A stretch of DNA of 64,000 nucleotides, taken from positions 2,083,501-2,147,500 of the forward strand of contig NZ_CP034086.1 of NCBI RefSeq assembly GCF_003855495.1, in the 5' to 3' direction. Below the pieces are notes generated by a model. That model did not search any database, had not been told where the DNA came from, and worked only from the letters and a program-made list of their open reading frames with translations. The DNA comes from Methylocystis rosea (lineage in GTDB: Bacteria; Pseudomonadota; Alphaproteobacteria; Rhizobiales; Beijerinckiaceae). Positions 10,855 through 21,177 of this stretch are shown here, piece after piece; the first letter of the stretch is position 1; each line of letters starts with the position of its first letter. A program made the position numbers and the translations under genes.

Positions 10855-11634
10855 TCATCTCCCCGCCTCCAGGCCGTCGAGGCGCATCGGCAGCCCCGCA
10901 GCCGCCATGTGAAGCTTCGCCTGCGGGATCGAATATTCGCCGAAATGGAAAATCGAAGCGGCGAGCACGGCGCTCGCATGGCCTTCCTTGACGCCGGCGA
11001 CGAGATGGTCGAGCGTTCCGACGCCGCCCGAGGCGATGACCGGCACCTGCACCGCGTCGGCGACGGCCCGCGTCAGCGCGATGTCGAAGCCGCTCTTTGT
11101 GCCGTCGCGGTCCATCGAGGTCAGCAGGATTTCGCCTGCGCCGAGTTCGCTGACGTCGCGTGCAAATTGCACCGCGTCGATCCCCGTTGCGCGGCGTCCG
11201 CCATGGGTGAAGATTTCCCAGCGTCCCTCGGCTGCGCGCTTGGCGTCAATGGCCACAACGATGCATTGCGCGCCAAATTTTTCCGATGCTTCGCGAACGA
11301 AGCCGGGATTGGCGACGGCGGCGGAATTAATCGAGACCTTGTCGGCGCCCGCGAGCAGCAGATTGCGGATGTCATCCAGCGTGCGCACGCCGCCGCCGAC
11401 GGTCAGCGGCATGAAGCAGGCTTCCGCCGTGCGCTGCACGACGTCGAGCAGTATGCCGCGGTCTTCATGGCTTGCGGTGATGTCGAGAAAGCAGAGTTCG
11501 TCGGCGCCGGCGGCGTCATAGGCGATGGCGCATTCGACCGGATCGCCGGCGTCGCGCAGATCGACGAAATTGACGCCTTTGACGACGCGTCCGCCTTTCA
11601 CGTCCAGGCAGGGAATGACGCGCGCCTTCAGCAT
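10855..11634 (-). CDS. hisF: Imidazole glycerol phosphate synthase, cyclase subunit HisF
   Basis: A 259-residue (beta/alpha)8 barrel. [18 protein letters not shown] holds the first catalytic Asp (D11), and [16 protein letters not shown] holds the second. [15 protein letters not shown] and [14 protein letters not shown] are the phosphate-binding loops. With HisH it converts PRFAR and glutamine-derived ammonia into imidazole glycerol phosphate and AICAR. I use the ATG at 11634, which overlaps the hisA stop; a GTG one codon upstream is also possible. Confidence 0.96.
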   Translation of the reverse strand: MLKARVIPCLDVKGGRVVKGVNFVDLRDAGDPVECAIAYDAAGADELCFLDITASHEDRGILLDVVQRTAEACFMPLTVGGGVRTLDDIRNLLLAGADKVSINSAAVANPGFVREASEKFGAQCIVVAIDAKRAAEGRWEIFTHGGRRATGIDAVQFARDVSELGAGEILLTSMDRDGTKSGFDIALTRAVADAVQVPVIASGGVGTLDHLVAGVKEGHASAVLAASIFHFGEYSIPQAKLHMAAAGLPMRLDGLEAGR

Positions 11635-12389
11635 CACGCGTTCTCGGTCGCGGCGCGCGCGCGGATCATCGCCAGCGCCTGCGCCGGATCGAGCCGCCCG
11701 TCATAGAGCGCCCGTCCGGTGATCGCGCCGGCGAGCTTGCGGCAGTCGGGCTGCAGCAGGCGCTCCACGTCGGCGAGCGAGGCGAGGCCGCCGGAGGCGA
11801 TGACGGGTATCGTCAAGGCGTCGGCGAGCGCCAGGGTCGCCTCGATGTTAAGCCCGGTCAAAACGCCGTCGCGCGAGATGTCGGTGTAGATGATGGCGCT
11901 CACCCCCGCGTCTTCGAAGCTCTTGCCAAGATCGAGCGCCGACATGCGCGTGGCGCGCGCCCAGCCGTCGACGGCGACAAAACCATTCTTGGCGTCGACA
12001 CCGACCGCCACGCGGCCCGGGTGAAGGCGCGCCGCCTCGCGCACGAAAGACGGGTCTTTGACGGCCGCCGTGCCGATGATGACGCGCGCGACGCCTTTGT
12101 CCAACCAGCAGGACAGCGTGCGCATGTCGCGAATGCCGCCGCCAAGCTGCACGGGAATCGTCAACGCGGCGAGAATGGATTCGACCGCCTGGGCGTTGCG
12201 CGGCGCGCCGGCGAAGGCGCCGTCGAGATCGACGACATGCAGATATTCGAAACCGACTCGCTGGAAGGCGCGCGCCTGCTCGGCGGGATCGTCATTGAAC
12301 ACGGTCGCGCGGTCCATATCGCCCTGCGCGAGGCGCACGCACTGACCTTCCTTCAAATCGATTGCGGGAAACAGAATCACGGACGCCAC
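11634..12389 (-). CDS. hisA: Phosphoribosylformimino-AICAR ribotide isomerase HisA
   Basis: A 251-residue (beta/alpha)8 barrel paralogous to His[17 protein letters not shown] has the catalytic Asp near residue 11, and [14 protein letters not shown] has the second Asp. [10 protein letters not shown] and [15 protein letters not shown] bind the two phosphates. It opens the ribose ring of ProFAR in histidine synthesis. It overlaps hisH by 13 bases and hisF by the stop/start, so the three genes are translationally coupled. Confidence 0.96.
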   Translation of the reverse strand: MASVILFPAIDLKEGQCVRLAQGDMDRATVFNDDPAEQARAFQRVGFEYLHVVDLDGAFAGAPRNAQAVESILAALTIPVQLGGGIRDMRTLSCWLDKGVARVIIGTAAVKDPSFVREAARLHPGRVAVGVDAKNGFVAVDGWARATRMSALDLGKSFEDAGVSAIIYTDISRDGVLTGLNIEATLALADALTIPVIASGGLASLADVERLLQPDCRKLAGAITGRALYDGRLDPAQALAMIRARAATENA

Positions 12390-13027
12390 CTCAGGAAATT
12401 GCCGATCAACGCTAGGCCCAGCCTCTGGCTTTTTTCGGGATGAAACTGCACGCCGACGAGGTTGTCGCGCGCCACGGCCGCGGTGAGCGGCGCGCCATAG
12501 TCGGTGGTCGCCAGGATGTGCGCCGGCGACGTCGGCGCGAGCTGAAACGAGTGCACGAAATAGGCGTGCAATCCACGCTCTCCCGTCGGCACGCCGGCAA
12601 AGAGCGGATGTTCGCGGCTCAGCGTCAGCGTATTCCAGCCCATATGCGGGATTTTCAGCGAAGGATCCGCAGGCTCGATGGCCGCGACGTCTCCCGGAAC
12701 CCAGCCGAGGCCCGGCGTTTCACCATGTTCAAGGCCGCGCGCGCCCATGAGCTGCATTCCGACGCAAATCCCTAAGAATGGCCGGCCGCGGTCGATGACC
12801 GCCTCTTGCAGGGCGGCGTAAAGACCCTCGATGGCCATCAACCCGCGGCGACAATCGGCGAAAGCGCCGACACCCGGCAGTACGACGCGCTCGGCGGCGC
12901 GCACGACGTCAGGGTCGCTGGTGACGCAAATGTCGCCTCGCGCCTGCGACTCTCGGGCGGCGCGCTCAAAGGCTTTCAAGGCGGAATGCAGATTGCCCGA
13001 CCCATAGTCGATGATCGCGGTCGTCAA
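12377..13027 (-). CDS. hisH: Imidazole glycerol phosphate synthase, glutaminase subunit HisH
   Basis: A 216-residue class I glutamine amidotransferase. The nucleophile elbow is [12 protein letters not shown] (Cys near residue 88), the catalytic His-Glu is in [10 protein letters not shown], and the oxyanion strand is VLPGVGAF. It supplies ammonia to His[10 protein letters not shown] is a HisH signature. It overlaps hisA and the upstream DUF2628 gene (4 bases), confirming one operon. Confidence 0.96.
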   Translation of the reverse strand: MTTAIIDYGSGNLHSALKAFERAARESQARGDICVTSDPDVVRAAERVVLPGVGAFADCRRGLMAIEGLYAALQEAVIDRGRPFLGICVGMQLMGARGLEHGETPGLGWVPGDVAAIEPADPSLKIPHMGWNTLTLSREHPLFAGVPTGERGLHAYFVHSFQLAPTSPAHILATTDYGAPLTAAVARDNLVGVQFHPEKSQRLGLALIGNFLRWRP

Positions 13028-13449
13028 GGAGCGGGCTCCCCAGCGTCACCGTCTTTCGCGGTCGGCTCAGAAAGGCGATGGCGGTGAAAGTAGGCCGCCT
13101 CCGCCTCGTCCATGTCATCGCCGATGACGAGATCCTGCTCGACATAGCCGCGACGCGCCATATTCCAGCCGACGAGCCGTTCCCCCTCGAAACCGAGCCA
13201 GACAGCGAGCCCGAACGTCAGCCAGGACATCGCGTCGCGCGACACCCGCAGCTGCCAGGCGATAAGCGCCAAGGCGACAAGAAGCAGCGTCCAGAGGACG
13301 GCGACCAGCCAGGCGCGCCGCCAGGCCAGCCAGAACGGACCAAAAATAAAGGCCGGCCAGGAAAAGCCGTCGCGCAAGAAGACGATCTTGTCCGGCGCGG
13401 GAAGCTGGCCCGGCGCCATTCGCGGAAAATGAACAGTGAATATCGCCAT
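13024..13449 (-). CDS. DUF2628 membrane protein within the his operon
   Basis: A 141-residue protein starting at the ATG of [10 protein letters not shown] soluble head with [20 protein letters not shown], the DUF2628 signature, is followed by two or three membrane helices ([20 protein letters not shown] and a second hydrophobic stretch around [14 protein letters not shown]) and an acidic, polar tail. Function unknown. The gene sits between hisB and hisH in many Hyphomicrobiales, so the linkage is conserved although a role in histidine synthesis is not shown. It overlaps hisH by 4 bases. Confidence 0.88.
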   Translation of the reverse strand: MAIFTVHFPRMAPGQLPAPDKIVFLRDGFSWPAFIFGPFWLAWRRAWLVAVLWTLLLVALALIAWQLRVSRDAMSWLTFGLAVWLGFEGERLVGWNMARRGYVEQDLVIGDDMDEAEAAYFHRHRLSEPTAKDGDAGEPAP

Positions 13450-13483
13450 CGGCCGTCCCCTCGTCGGCGTCACCCGCCTCTTT

Positions 13484-14080
13484 TCAGGCGGTGAGCGTTC
13501 CCTTGGTGGAAGGCGCTTCCCCCTGCGTGCGGCGCGGATCGATCGCCACCGCCTTGCCGAAGGCGCGCGCGAATCCCTTGAAGGCGCTCTCGGCGATATG
13601 GTGGCTGTTGACGCCGCGCAGGCATTCGATGTGCAGCCCGACGCGGGCGTGAACCGCAAAGGCCTGAAAAAATTCGCGCATCAGCTCGGTATCAAAGCCG
13701 CCGATCCGCTGCGACGGAAAGGCGACGTCGTAAACGAGAAAGGGCCGGCCCGAGACGTCCACGACGACGCGGGTCAGGGCCTCGTCGAGCGGCACATGCG
13801 CGTCGCCATAGCGGGAAATGCCCTTGCGGTCTCCAAGCGCGCGATCCACCGCCTGGCCCACGGCAATGCCGACGTCCTCGACCGTGTGATGGCCGTCGAT
13901 GTGCAGATCGCCCTCAGCGCGCACGGCAAGATCCAGCGGCGCATGACGGGCGATCTGGTCGAGCATATGATCGAAAAACCCCACGCCGGTCGAAATGTCC
14001 GAGCGGCCGTCCCCGTCGAGGTCGACGGTGACCGAGATTTTGGTTTCCTTGGTGTTGCGCTCGATCGTCGCGCTGCGCAT
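13484..14080 (-). CDS. hisB: Imidazoleglycerol-phosphate dehydratase HisB
   Basis: A 198-residue monofunctional dehydratase with both metal-binding repeats: [16 protein letters not shown] plus [11 protein letters not shown], and [18 protein letters not shown]. It dehydrates imidazole glycerol phosphate to imidazole acetol phosphate. The start is the ATG of [12 protein letters not shown], with GGCAGGAA directly upstream; the longer frame is not conserved. First gene of the his-coaA operon in this window. Confidence 0.95.
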   Translation of the reverse strand: MRSATIERNTKETKISVTVDLDGDGRSDISTGVGFFDHMLDQIARHAPLDLAVRAEGDLHIDGHHTVEDVGIAVGQAVDRALGDRKGISRYGDAHVPLDEALTRVVVDVSGRPFLVYDVAFPSQRIGGFDTELMREFFQAFAVHARVGLHIECLRGVNSHHIAESAFKGFARAFGKAVAIDPRRTQGEAPSTKGTLTA

Positions 14081-14449
14081 TTCCTGCCTTTTCTTGGACC
14101 CTACCGGCGTTTCCGGCGACTTTGGCCGCAAGCGGCCAGCTTGTAGCAACTCCGCCTTGGATTCGCCACCCGAACTGCTTGGGCGTCAAGGAGAAGCGAG
14201 ATGCGCGCCAACTCACTCTTCCTTGACGGCAAATCGGCCTAAACAAAGAAGAGAATGGTCTGTGTGTTCGCGCTGATTCCTCACCCAAGCGCAACCACGG
14301 CAATATGTCCGACGCCGACAGGCGCTTGTAGCTTCGCGACAACGCATCAAGAAGACGCTAAATGCCGCACCGGCGGCGACTTCGGCCGTTGGGGAGAAAT
14401 AGATCGCGAAGTCGTGGCGAGAACTGCCGCGCCGCAGGGAGACTTAAAC
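14081..14449. other. Divergent intergenic region between hisB and the chorismate-lyase-like gene
   Basis: About 370 bases that should contain both divergent promoters. A short inverted repeat, GGCCGCAAGCGGCC, is visible near 14123-14136. I see no tandem histidine codons or leader-peptide attenuator for the his operon. Confidence 0.4.
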
Positions 14450-15136
14450 ATGCGACTTAAGCTCGGTTTCGCGCTTCTCGTGGCGTCCTCAGGGACTGTT
14501 CCGGCCACGGGCGAGCCTTGGCGGGACGGCTTCGTGTCGCGCATCGAAGCGCTGGCGCTCATGCAAACGCTCAACGCCTCCCTGCTCGCAAGCCGCAGCG
14601 CGACCGCGACGCTTGAGAAATGGTGCGCCGATCACAAGATGTCCGCGGAGCCCAAGATCGTCGCCCGCCGCGTTGCGGGAATCGAGCAGCAGCCGAGCGC
14701 GGAGACGCGCCGGCGGCTCGACGTCGGCGACGCGGAGCCGGTGAAATACCGGCGCGTGCAGCTCGCCTGCGGCGATCACGTGCTCTCGGAGGCCGACAAT
14801 TGGTACGTGCCTGGGCGGCTTTCCGACGAAATGAACCGCACGCTGGAGACGACCGAAACGCCCTTCGGCAAGGCCATCGCGCCGCTGCAGCCGTTCCGTC
14901 GCACCATCGACATGAAGATGCGCTGGTCGCCTTTGCCCGAGGGCTGGGAGCTCTCGACCGTCCCAACGGCCTCGCCTGAAAAGACCAACGGCGCGCTCTC
15001 CATTCCGCACGACCTCTTCGAGCACACGGCCGTGGTCTATGCGCGCGATCAACGTCCGCTTTCCGAGGTGCATGAGACCTATACGCGCGAGGTCCTGGAT
15101 TTTCCCGCGCCGCTCGCCGGCGCGCCGCGCGAGTGA
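14450..15136 (+). CDS. Exported protein resembling chorismate lyase (UbiC fold)
   Basis: A 228-residue protein. I place the start at the ATG of MRLKLGFALLVASSGTVPAT, which gives a short signal peptide; an upstream in-frame ATG at 14255 adds 65 unconserved residues. The core (VKYRRVQLACGDHVLSEADN, then WYVPGRL and TPFGKAIAPLQPFR) follows the UbiC/UTRA-like pattern seen in many Hyphomicrobiales proteins called chorismate lyase. Classical UbiC is cytosolic and makes 4-hydroxybenzoate for ubiquinone, so a signal peptide is unexpected and the substrate here is uncertain. Single gene upstream of hslV. Confidence 0.65.
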   Translation: MRLKLGFALLVASSGTVPATGEPWRDGFVSRIEALALMQTLNASLLASRSATATLEKWCADHKMSAEPKIVARRVAGIEQQPSAETRRRLDVGDAEPVKYRRVQLACGDHVLSEADNWYVPGRLSDEMNRTLETTETPFGKAIAPLQPFRRTIDMKMRWSPLPEGWELSTVPTASPEKTNGALSIPHDLFEHTAVVYARDQRPLSEVHETYTREVLDFPAPLAGAPRE

Positions 15137-15246
15137 GTCTTGCAGTGAACTGCAGCCCGACTGGCGAATAGCGGGCTGCCCCGTCGCCGCTCCGCCCTTG
15201 CTCAAATCGCCGCCAAACCTTACATCGGCTTCACATCTCTGGCTGG

Positions 15247-15819
15247 ATGAGGCGAATGGATAGCGAACAACACCGCTTTGCGGCCATGCACGCGACGACA
15301 ATCATCCTCGTCAAGAAAGCCGGAGAAACGGTGATCGCCGGCGACGGCCAGGTCAGCCTCGGCCAGACGATCATGAAGGGCAACGCCAAGAAAGTGCGGC
15401 GTCTTGGCAAGGGCGACGTGATCGCCGGTTTCGCCGGCGCCACCGCCGACGCCTTCACGCTCTTCGAACGGCTCGAATCGAAGCTCGAACAATATCCCGG
15501 ACAATTGATGAGGGCCTGCGTCGAACTCGCCAAAGACTGGCGTATGGACCGCTATCTGCGGCGCCTGGAGGCGATGATGCTCGTCGCTGACAAGAGCGTC
15601 GGCCTCGTGCTGACCGGCTCCGGCGACGTGCTTGAGCCGGAAGGCACCGGCGAGGGCGCGGTGGCTGCGATCGGCTCGGGCGGAAACTTCGCGCTCGCCG
15701 CCGGGCGCGCCCTGCTCGATTCGTCCCTCGACGCCGAAACCATCGCCCGACGCGCGATGGTGATCGCCTCCGAGATTTGCGTCTATACCAACCAGAATGT
15801 GGTGGTGGAAAAGATCTAA
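15247..15819 (+). CDS. hslV: ATP-dependent protease subunit HslV
   Basis: A 190-residue proteasome-like peptidase. The mature N-terminus is expected at the first Thr of [20 protein letters not shown], and [20 protein letters not shown] and [14 protein letters not shown] are strongly conserved. It forms the double hexamer that degrades proteins fed by HslU. Starts at 15247 and 15256 are both possible, since neither has a clear ribosome-binding site; either leaves a propeptide before the catalytic Thr. hslU follows after 96 bases. Often heat-shock regulated, though I see no clear RpoH site here. Confidence 0.95.
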   Translation: MRRMDSEQHRFAAMHATTIILVKKAGETVIAGDGQVSLGQTIMKGNAKKVRRLGKGDVIAGFAGATADAFTLFERLESKLEQYPGQLMRACVELAKDWRMDRYLRRLEAMMLVADKSVGLVLTGSGDVLEPEGTGEGAVAAIGSGGNFALAAGRALLDSSLDAETIARRAMVIASEICVYTNQNVVVEKI

Positions 15820-15915
15820 GGCGGTCGGCAGTCGTTGGTCGGCAATGACGAAGATTCCACAGCCGTCTGTCTACTGCCTACCGCCCTGCCTACTGCCGTT
15901 CCGAAGGAACTCACC

Positions 15916-17220
15916 ATGGCCGACTTCTCGCCGCGCGAGATCGTTTCCGAACTTGATCGTTATATCGTTGGGCAAAGCGACGCCAAGCGCGCGGTGGCGA
16001 TCGCGCTGCGCAACCGCTGGCGGCGGCTGCAGCTCGAAGGCCAGATGCGCGAAGAGGTGCTGCCCAAAAACATCCTGATGATCGGCCCGACCGGCTGCGG
16101 CAAGACCGAAATCGCGCGGCGTCTGGCGCGTCTCGCCAATGCGCCCTTCATCAAAGTCGAGGCGACGAAATTCACCGAGGTCGGCTATGTCGGCCGCGAC
16201 GTCGAACAGATTGTGCGCGATCTGGTCGAGGTCGCCATCCTGATGGTCAAGGAGCGCCGCCGCAAGGACGTGCAGGCGCGCGCGCAGCAAGCGGCCGAAG
16301 AGCGCACGCTCGATGCGCTGGTGGGGCCCGCCGCGTCGCCCGGCACGCGTGAAACGTTTCGCCGCCGCCTGCGCGCGGGCGAACTCGACGATAAGGAAAT
16401 CGAAGTCGAGCTGACGCAGTCGGGCTCCTCGATGCCGATGTTCGAACTGCCGAATATGCCCGGCGCCAGCGTCTCCGCCTTTTCGCTCGGCGATATTTTC
16501 GGCAAGGCGATGCAGCGCGGCAAGCCGCGCAAACTCTCGGTCAAAGAGGCGCAGGGCCCTCTGATCGCCGAAGAGAGCGACAAGCTGATCGATCAGGAAG
16601 CGAGCGTCCGCGAGGCGATCCACGAGGTCGAGAACAACGGCATCGTCTTCATCGACGAGATGGATAAGATCTGCGCGCGCGAAGGACGCGGCGGCGCCGA
16701 TGTCTCGCGCGAAGGCGTGCAGCGTGACCTGCTGCCGCTGATCGAGGGTACGACCGTCGCGACGAAACATGGAACGGTGAAGACGGACCATGTGCTGTTC
16801 ATCGCCTCCGGCGCCTTCCATGTGGCGAAGCCTTCAGACCTGCTGCCGGAACTGCAGGGGCGCCTGCCGATTCGCGTCGAACTCGCCTCGCTCAACGAAG
16901 ACGACTTCCGTCGCATTCTGACCGAAACCGAGGCCTGCCTGACGAAACAATATTCAGCGCTGCTGGGCACCGAAGGCATGACGCTCGAATTCGCGCCGTC
17001 CGCCGTCGATGCGATCGCCAAAGTCGCCGTGCAGGTGAACACCTCGGTCGAGAACATCGGCGCGCGGCGTCTGCAAACGGTGATGGAGCGCGTGCTCGAC
17101 GACATCAGTTTCTCGGCGTCCGACCGCGCGGGCGACAGTATCGTGATCGATGGCGCCTATGTCGAGGAGCATATCGGCGATCTGGCGAGGAACAGGGATT
17201 TGAGCCGGTTTATTTTGTGA
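15916..17220 (+). CDS. hslU: ATP-dependent protease ATPase subunit HslU
   Basis: A 434-residue AAA+ unfoldase. Walker A is GPTGCGKTE near residue 60, GYVGRDVE is the pore loop, and the I domain (about 110-240) precedes Walker [27 protein letters not shown] is the sensor-2 region, and the C-terminus ends DLSRFIL, the tail that docks into HslV. The ATG at 15916 has GAAGGA 7 bases upstream and starts the conserved [14 protein letters not shown]; an earlier in-frame ATG is rejected. Confidence 0.97.
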   Translation: MADFSPREIVSELDRYIVGQSDAKRAVAIALRNRWRRLQLEGQMREEVLPKNILMIGPTGCGKTEIARRLARLANAPFIKVEATKFTEVGYVGRDVEQIVRDLVEVAILMVKERRRKDVQARAQQAAEERTLDALVGPAASPGTRETFRRRLRAGELDDKEIEVELTQSGSSMPMFELPNMPGASVSAFSLGDIFGKAMQRGKPRKLSVKEAQGPLIAEESDKLIDQEASVREAIHEVENNGIVFIDEMDKICAREGRGGADVSREGVQRDLLPLIEGTTVATKHGTVKTDHVLFIASGAFHVAKPSDLLPELQGRLPIRVELASLNEDDFRRILTETEACLTKQYSALLGTEGMTLEFAPSAVDAIAKVAVQVNTSVENIGARRLQTVMERVLDDISFSASDRAGDSIVIDGAYVEEHIGDLARNRDLSRFIL

Positions 17221-17242
17221 CGCGATTTAGCCAGCGCACATC

Positions 17243-17354
17243 GCCCAAGCCCCTCACCTTACCTCTCCCCGCAAGCGGGGAGAGGGGTCTTCAGCGCAAC
17301 GCCTAACGCCCCTTCTCCCCGCTTGCGGGGAGAAGTGAGATGAGGGGCTGGGGC
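17243..17354. repeat. Paired palindromic repeat (BIME-like) after hslU
   Basis: Two hairpins in head-to-head order: CTCTCCCCGC/GCGGGGAGAG around 17263-17284, and TTCTCCCCGC/GCGGGGAGAA around 17313-17334. The outer arms GCCCAAGCCCCTCAC and GATGAGGGGCTGGGGC are imperfect complements. It begins 22 bases after the hslU stop and may serve as its terminator. It differs in core sequence from the element at 10687. Confidence 0.65.
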
Positions 17355-17445
17355 ATTTAACAAATTCTATTCCCAAACAGCACGCTTGCCTCAGCCCCCG
17401 CTTCTCGCCATAAGACCGGCCAAACTCAAAACCTTGGCCAATCAC

Positions 17446-18480
17446 ATGTCCACCTTTCCTCAGCGCGTCTTCTCGGGCGTGCAGTCCACCGGCAATCTGC
17501 ATCTCGGCAACTATCTCGGCGCGATCGTCAAATTCGTCGAGCTGCAGAAGAACTTCGACTGCATGTATTGCGTCGTCGACCTGCATGCGATCACGGTGCC
17601 GCAGGACCCAATCGCGCTGAAGGCGAACACGCGCGAGATCGCCGCGGCGTTCATCGCCTGCGGCATCGACCCCAAGGAAAACATCGTCTTCAACCAGAGT
17701 CAGGTGCCGGAGCACGCCGAGCTCGCCTGGGTGTTGAATTGCGTCGCGCGCATCGGTTGGCTCAACCGCATGACTCAGTTCAAGGACAAGGCGGGCAAGG
17801 ATCGCGAGAACGCCTCCATGGGCCTGCTCGACTATCCGGTGCTGATGGCCGCCGACATTCTCATCTATCGCGCGACCCATGTGCCTGTGGGCGACGACCA
17901 GAAGCAGCATCTGGAGCTTGCGCGCGACATCGCGCAGAAGTTCAACAATGATTTCTCGGAATCGATCGCACGCAACGGTTTTGGCGAGGCGTTCTTTCCC
18001 CTGCCCGAGCCGCTGATCTCAGGCCCGGCCACGCGGGTGATGAGCCTTCGCGACGGCACGAAGAAGATGTCGAAATCCGACGCCTCCGACTATTCGCGCA
18101 TCAATCTATCGGACGACGCCGATCAGATCGCGCAGAAGGTGAGGAAGGCCAAGACCGACCCCGATGCGCTGCCTTCCGAGGAAAAAGGACTCGAAGGGCG
18201 CCCCGAGGCCTATAATCTCGTCGGCATCTTCGCGGCGCTTTCAGGACGCAGCAAGGCGGATGTGCTCGGCGAGTTCGGCGGGGCCAATTTCTCGAGCTTC
18301 AAGAGCGCGCTTGTCGATCTCGCCGTCGCCAAGCTCGCGCCGATCACCGACAAAATGCGCCGCATTCGCGAGGATGAGAGCTATGTCGACGGCGTGCTGC
18401 GCGACGGCGCCGAACGCGCCCGCGCCATCGCCCGCGAGAATATGAATGCGGTGAAGGATATTGTTGGGTTTTTGCGTTAA
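17446..18480 (+). CDS. trpS: Tryptophanyl-tRNA synthetase
   Basis: A 344-residue class I synthetase of normal length. The HIGH-type motif is HLGN in [14 protein letters not shown] and the KMSKS motif is in [19 protein letters not shown] is represented by [14 protein letters not shown]. It charges tRNA-Trp in the cytosol. The start is the ATG of [13 protein letters not shown]; a further upstream ATG adds 20 non-conserved residues. A palindromic repeat follows the stop. Confidence 0.96.
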   Translation: MSTFPQRVFSGVQSTGNLHLGNYLGAIVKFVELQKNFDCMYCVVDLHAITVPQDPIALKANTREIAAAFIACGIDPKENIVFNQSQVPEHAELAWVLNCVARIGWLNRMTQFKDKAGKDRENASMGLLDYPVLMAADILIYRATHVPVGDDQKQHLELARDIAQKFNNDFSESIARNGFGEAFFPLPEPLISGPATRVMSLRDGTKKMSKSDASDYSRINLSDDADQIAQKVRKAKTDPDALPSEEKGLEGRPEAYNLVGIFAALSGRSKADVLGEFGGANFSSFKSALVDLAVAKLAPITDKMRRIREDESYVDGVLRDGAERARAIARENMNAVKDIVGFLR

Positions 18481-18520
18481 TCCCCAGCTACACGGAATCC
18501 GTTAGATCAGTTCACATGAC

Positions 18521-18631
18521 GTGTCATTCCCGGCGGACCGAAGGTCCGACCGGGAATCCAGAATCAATCCATGCGTTTTGGCCTTGCTCTGGATTCCCGA
18601 TCGCTCGCTTCGCGCGCGTCGGGAATGACAC
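18521..18631. repeat. Palindromic repeat between convergent trpS and glcF
   Basis: Perfect 11-bp outer arms GTGTCATTCCC (18521-18531) and GGGAATGACAC (18621-18631). Internal blocks CGGACCGAAGGTCCG and the GGGAATCCAGA / TCTGGATTCCC pair extend the structure. The word TCATTCCCGG...CCGGGAATGA is a frequent intergenic palindrome in Bradyrhizobium-like genomes. It lies between two gene ends and may terminate both. Confidence 0.65.
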
Positions 18632-18642
18632 GGGCCGTCCCG

Positions 18643-19956
18643 TCAGAAGACAGCGCTTCCAATTTCTCGCCGAGCGAGCGCGTCAGGCTTTCGCCCTCCG
18701 CTCGCCCAATCGAGCAATTCCACTGTGTGGACGACAGGGACGGGCGTTCCCGACCTGATCTGCACGATGCAGCCGATATTGCCGGCGGCCACAATGTCCG
18801 GCGCGACGCTCTCGATATTTGCGACTTTTCGCGACCGCAGCTCACCGGCCAGCTTCGGCTGCAGCACATTATAGGTTCCCGCCGAACCGCAGCAGATGTG
18901 ACCCTCCGGAACGGGAACGACATCAAAGCCCGCGGCGGTCAGCAGCGCGACCGGCTCTTGCGATATCTTCTGCCCATGTTGCAGAGAGCAGGCGGAATGG
19001 TAGGCGACCCGAAGTTTCGGCGCATCGCCCGACGGCGCAAAGCCGATCTCGGTCATCAGCTCCGTCACATCTCTCGTCATCGCCGAGATGTGCGCGGCTT
19101 TATCCGCGAGAGTTGGATCGTTGCGGAACATATGCCCATAGTCCTTCACGCTCGTGCCGCATCCTGAGGCGTTGACGATGATATGATCCAGTCCGCCAGA
19201 GTCGATTTCGCGCGTCCAGGCGTCGATGTTCGCGCGGGCATAGCGCAGCGACTCGTCGACCTTTCCCAGATGATGCGGCAGCGCCCCACAGCAGCCGGCG
19301 CCCTTCGCGACGACGACCTCAACGCCGTGGCGCGTCAGGAGCCGTATGGTCGCCTCGTTGATCGACGTGTCGACAACCGTCTGAACGCAGCCATTGAGTA
19401 GAGCGACGCGCATCTTGCGCGCGCCTTGCGCGGCAAAGACTTGCGGAGAGTCGACGCTGGAAGCTGGCGGAAGGCTCGACGGCGCCAGCGCGAGCGCCGC
19501 CGCGATTCGGCGCGGCAGCCAGCGCGCCAAGGGGCGGATCGCGGCTGCGACGCGAAACAGCGGTCGCGCGAGAGAAGGACGCGGCAGGACGAAAGCGAGC
19601 GCTCCGCACATCGCGCGCTCCGTGAATGGTCGCGCATATGTTTTTTCGATATGCGCCCGGGCGTGATCGACGAGATGCATGAAATGCACGCCCGAAGGAC
19701 ACGTCGTCATGCAGGAAAGACAAGACAGACAACGATCGATATGAAGAGCCGTGCGCGCGTCAGCCGGCCGCTCCTTCTCGAACATCTCCTTGATGAGATA
19801 GATGCGGCCCCGCGGCCCGTCGAGTTCGTCGCCGGTGAGAAGATAGGTCGGACATGTCGCCGAGCAGAATCCGCAGTGCACGCAGGCGCGCAGAATCTTC
19901 TCCGATTCCGCCATGTCGGGATCGGCGAGCGCCTGCAGCGAGAAGAACGTCTGCAT
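18643..19956 (-). CDS. glcF: Glycolate oxidase iron-sulfur subunit GlcF
   Basis: A 437-residue protein with two ferredoxin-type [4Fe-4S] motifs, CVHCGFCSATCPTY near residue 25 and CLSCLSCMTTCPSG near 75, then two CCG domains (GAGCCGALPHHLGKVDES and GHICCGSAGTYN) that bind further cofactor. It passes electrons from the GlcD/GlcE flavoproteins to the respiratory chain when glycolate is oxidised to glyoxylate. Last gene of glcD-glcE-glcF, 4 bases after glcE. Confidence 0.95.
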   Translation of the reverse strand: MQTFFSLQALADPDMAESEKILRACVHCGFCSATCPTYLLTGDELDGPRGRIYLIKEMFEKERPADARTALHIDRCLSCLSCMTTCPSGVHFMHLVDHARAHIEKTYARPFTERAMCGALAFVLPRPSLARPLFRVAAAIRPLARWLPRRIAAALALAPSSLPPASSVDSPQVFAAQGARKMRVALLNGCVQTVVDTSINEATIRLLTRHGVEVVVAKGAGCCGALPHHLGKVDESLRYARANIDAWTREIDSGGLDHIIVNASGCGTSVKDYGHMFRNDPTLADKAAHISAMTRDVTELMTEIGFAPSGDAPKLRVAYHSACSLQHGQKISQEPVALLTAAGFDVVPVPEGHICCGSAGTYNVLQPKLAGELRSRKVANIESVAPDIVAAGNIGCIVQIRSGTPVPVVHTVELLDWASGGRKPDALARREIGSAVF

Positions 19957-19960
19957 CGCT

Positions 19961-21175
19961 TTAGAACTCCGCGCGCATGCGGCCGCGCTCCAAAATATGC
20001 GCGGGATCGAAGCTTGCCTTGACGCGGCGCGTCAGCGCGGCGAGCGCCGCCGGTTGCGGATGAAAGACGTCGACCGTCGCGCGCGTCTCCGCGCTCGCCC
20101 GGATGAGCGTCGCATGGCCGCCGCTGGCGTCCACCGCGCTGCGCACGACGCCGGCATAGGCGTCAGGCGCACTCTCGAGGCGCAGCCAGATCAGTCCGCC
20201 CGCCCAGTCGTAGAAATGAGCGAGGACCGGCGCGCCAGCGCGGCGAATGCGCTCGACGACCGCGAAACCTTCGCTCGGCGCAACGGACATACGCCAGATT
20301 TGGCCGACCTTGGCGGCGACGGGCGCAGCGTCGCGCAGACCTCGCCACAACGCCGCGGAGTCGTGTTCATCGAGCGTCTCGAACCGGACGCCATCGCGCG
20401 CCAGTCGCCCGACGAGATCGTCGCGGCGCGCCGTTACGGAAATCGCCGGACCTTCCAGCCGTATGGCGGCCGCATCGGCGTCCAGCGCCAATGCGGCGCC
20501 GGCCGGCAGCATGGCGAGCGCCGAAGGCTCGCAAGGCGTCGCGGTGGCGCGGCGCAGCAGCGCGAGGCTCTCCGCCTCGTCCGCCCCGATCGCCAGCAGC
20601 GTGCATTCGGTCTGCGGCTTTGGAAGCACCTTGAGCGTCAGCTCCGTCAGAAGCGCCAGCGTGCCGTAGGAGCCGCAGACAAGCTTGGAGAGATCGTAGC
20701 CGGTGACGTTCTTCATCACGCGGCCGCCGGATTTCACCAGCTCGCCGCGACCGGTGACGCAGCGGAACCCGAGCAGATGATCGCGCGCCGCGCCCGCCTT
20801 GATCCGCCGCGGCCCCGCGGCGTTCACCGCGATCACGCCCCCGATCGTGGCGCCGCCCGTTTCTCCGCCAAACAGCAGTCCGTAATCCATCGGCTCGAAG
20901 GCGAGCTGCTGTCCATGCCGGTCCAGCAGCGCTTCAATCTCACTCAGGCGCGCGCCGGCGCGCGCCGAGAGCACGAGTTCATTGGGCTCATAGAGCGTCA
21001 CGCCGGTCAGCGCGGCCGTGGAGAGCGCCTGCGCTTGCGGCGCGAAGCGGCCGAGCCCCGACTTGGAGCCGCCGCCGACGATCGCGCAGCAGTCGCCTCT
21101 CGCCTTTGCCGCGCAGATCGCGTCAACGGCGTCCGCTTCGTCGCGGATTTCCAGCGTCGCGCAAGCGGACTGCAT
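19961..21175 (-). CDS. glcE: Glycolate oxidase FAD-binding subunit GlcE
   Basis: A 404-residue FAD-binding protein, related to GlcD but shorter. The PCMH flavin domain lies in the first 180 residues (CAIVGGGSKSGLGRF, then FGGETGGATIGGVIAVNAAG and MKNVTGYDLSKLVCGSYGTL). It is part of the membrane-associated glycolate dehydrogenase complex with GlcD and GlcF. Two bases separate it from glcD, so the genes are co-translated. Confidence 0.94.
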   Translation of the reverse strand: MQSACATLEIRDEADAVDAICAAKARGDCCAIVGGGSKSGLGRFAPQAQALSTAALTGVTLYEPNELVLSARAGARLSEIEALLDRHGQQLAFEPMDYGLLFGGETGGATIGGVIAVNAAGPRRIKAGAARDHLLGFRCVTGRGELVKSGGRVMKNVTGYDLSKLVCGSYGTLALLTELTLKVLPKPQTECTLLAIGADEAESLALLRRATATPCEPSALAMLPAGAALALDADAAAIRLEGPAISVTARRDDLVGRLARDGVRFETLDEHDSAALWRGLRDAAPVAAKVGQIWRMSVAPSEGFAVVERIRRAGAPVLAHFYDWAGGLIWLRLESAPDAYAGVVRSAVDASGGHATLIRASAETRATVDVFHPQPAALAALTRRVKASFDPAHILERGRMRAEF

Positions 21176-21177
21176 TG

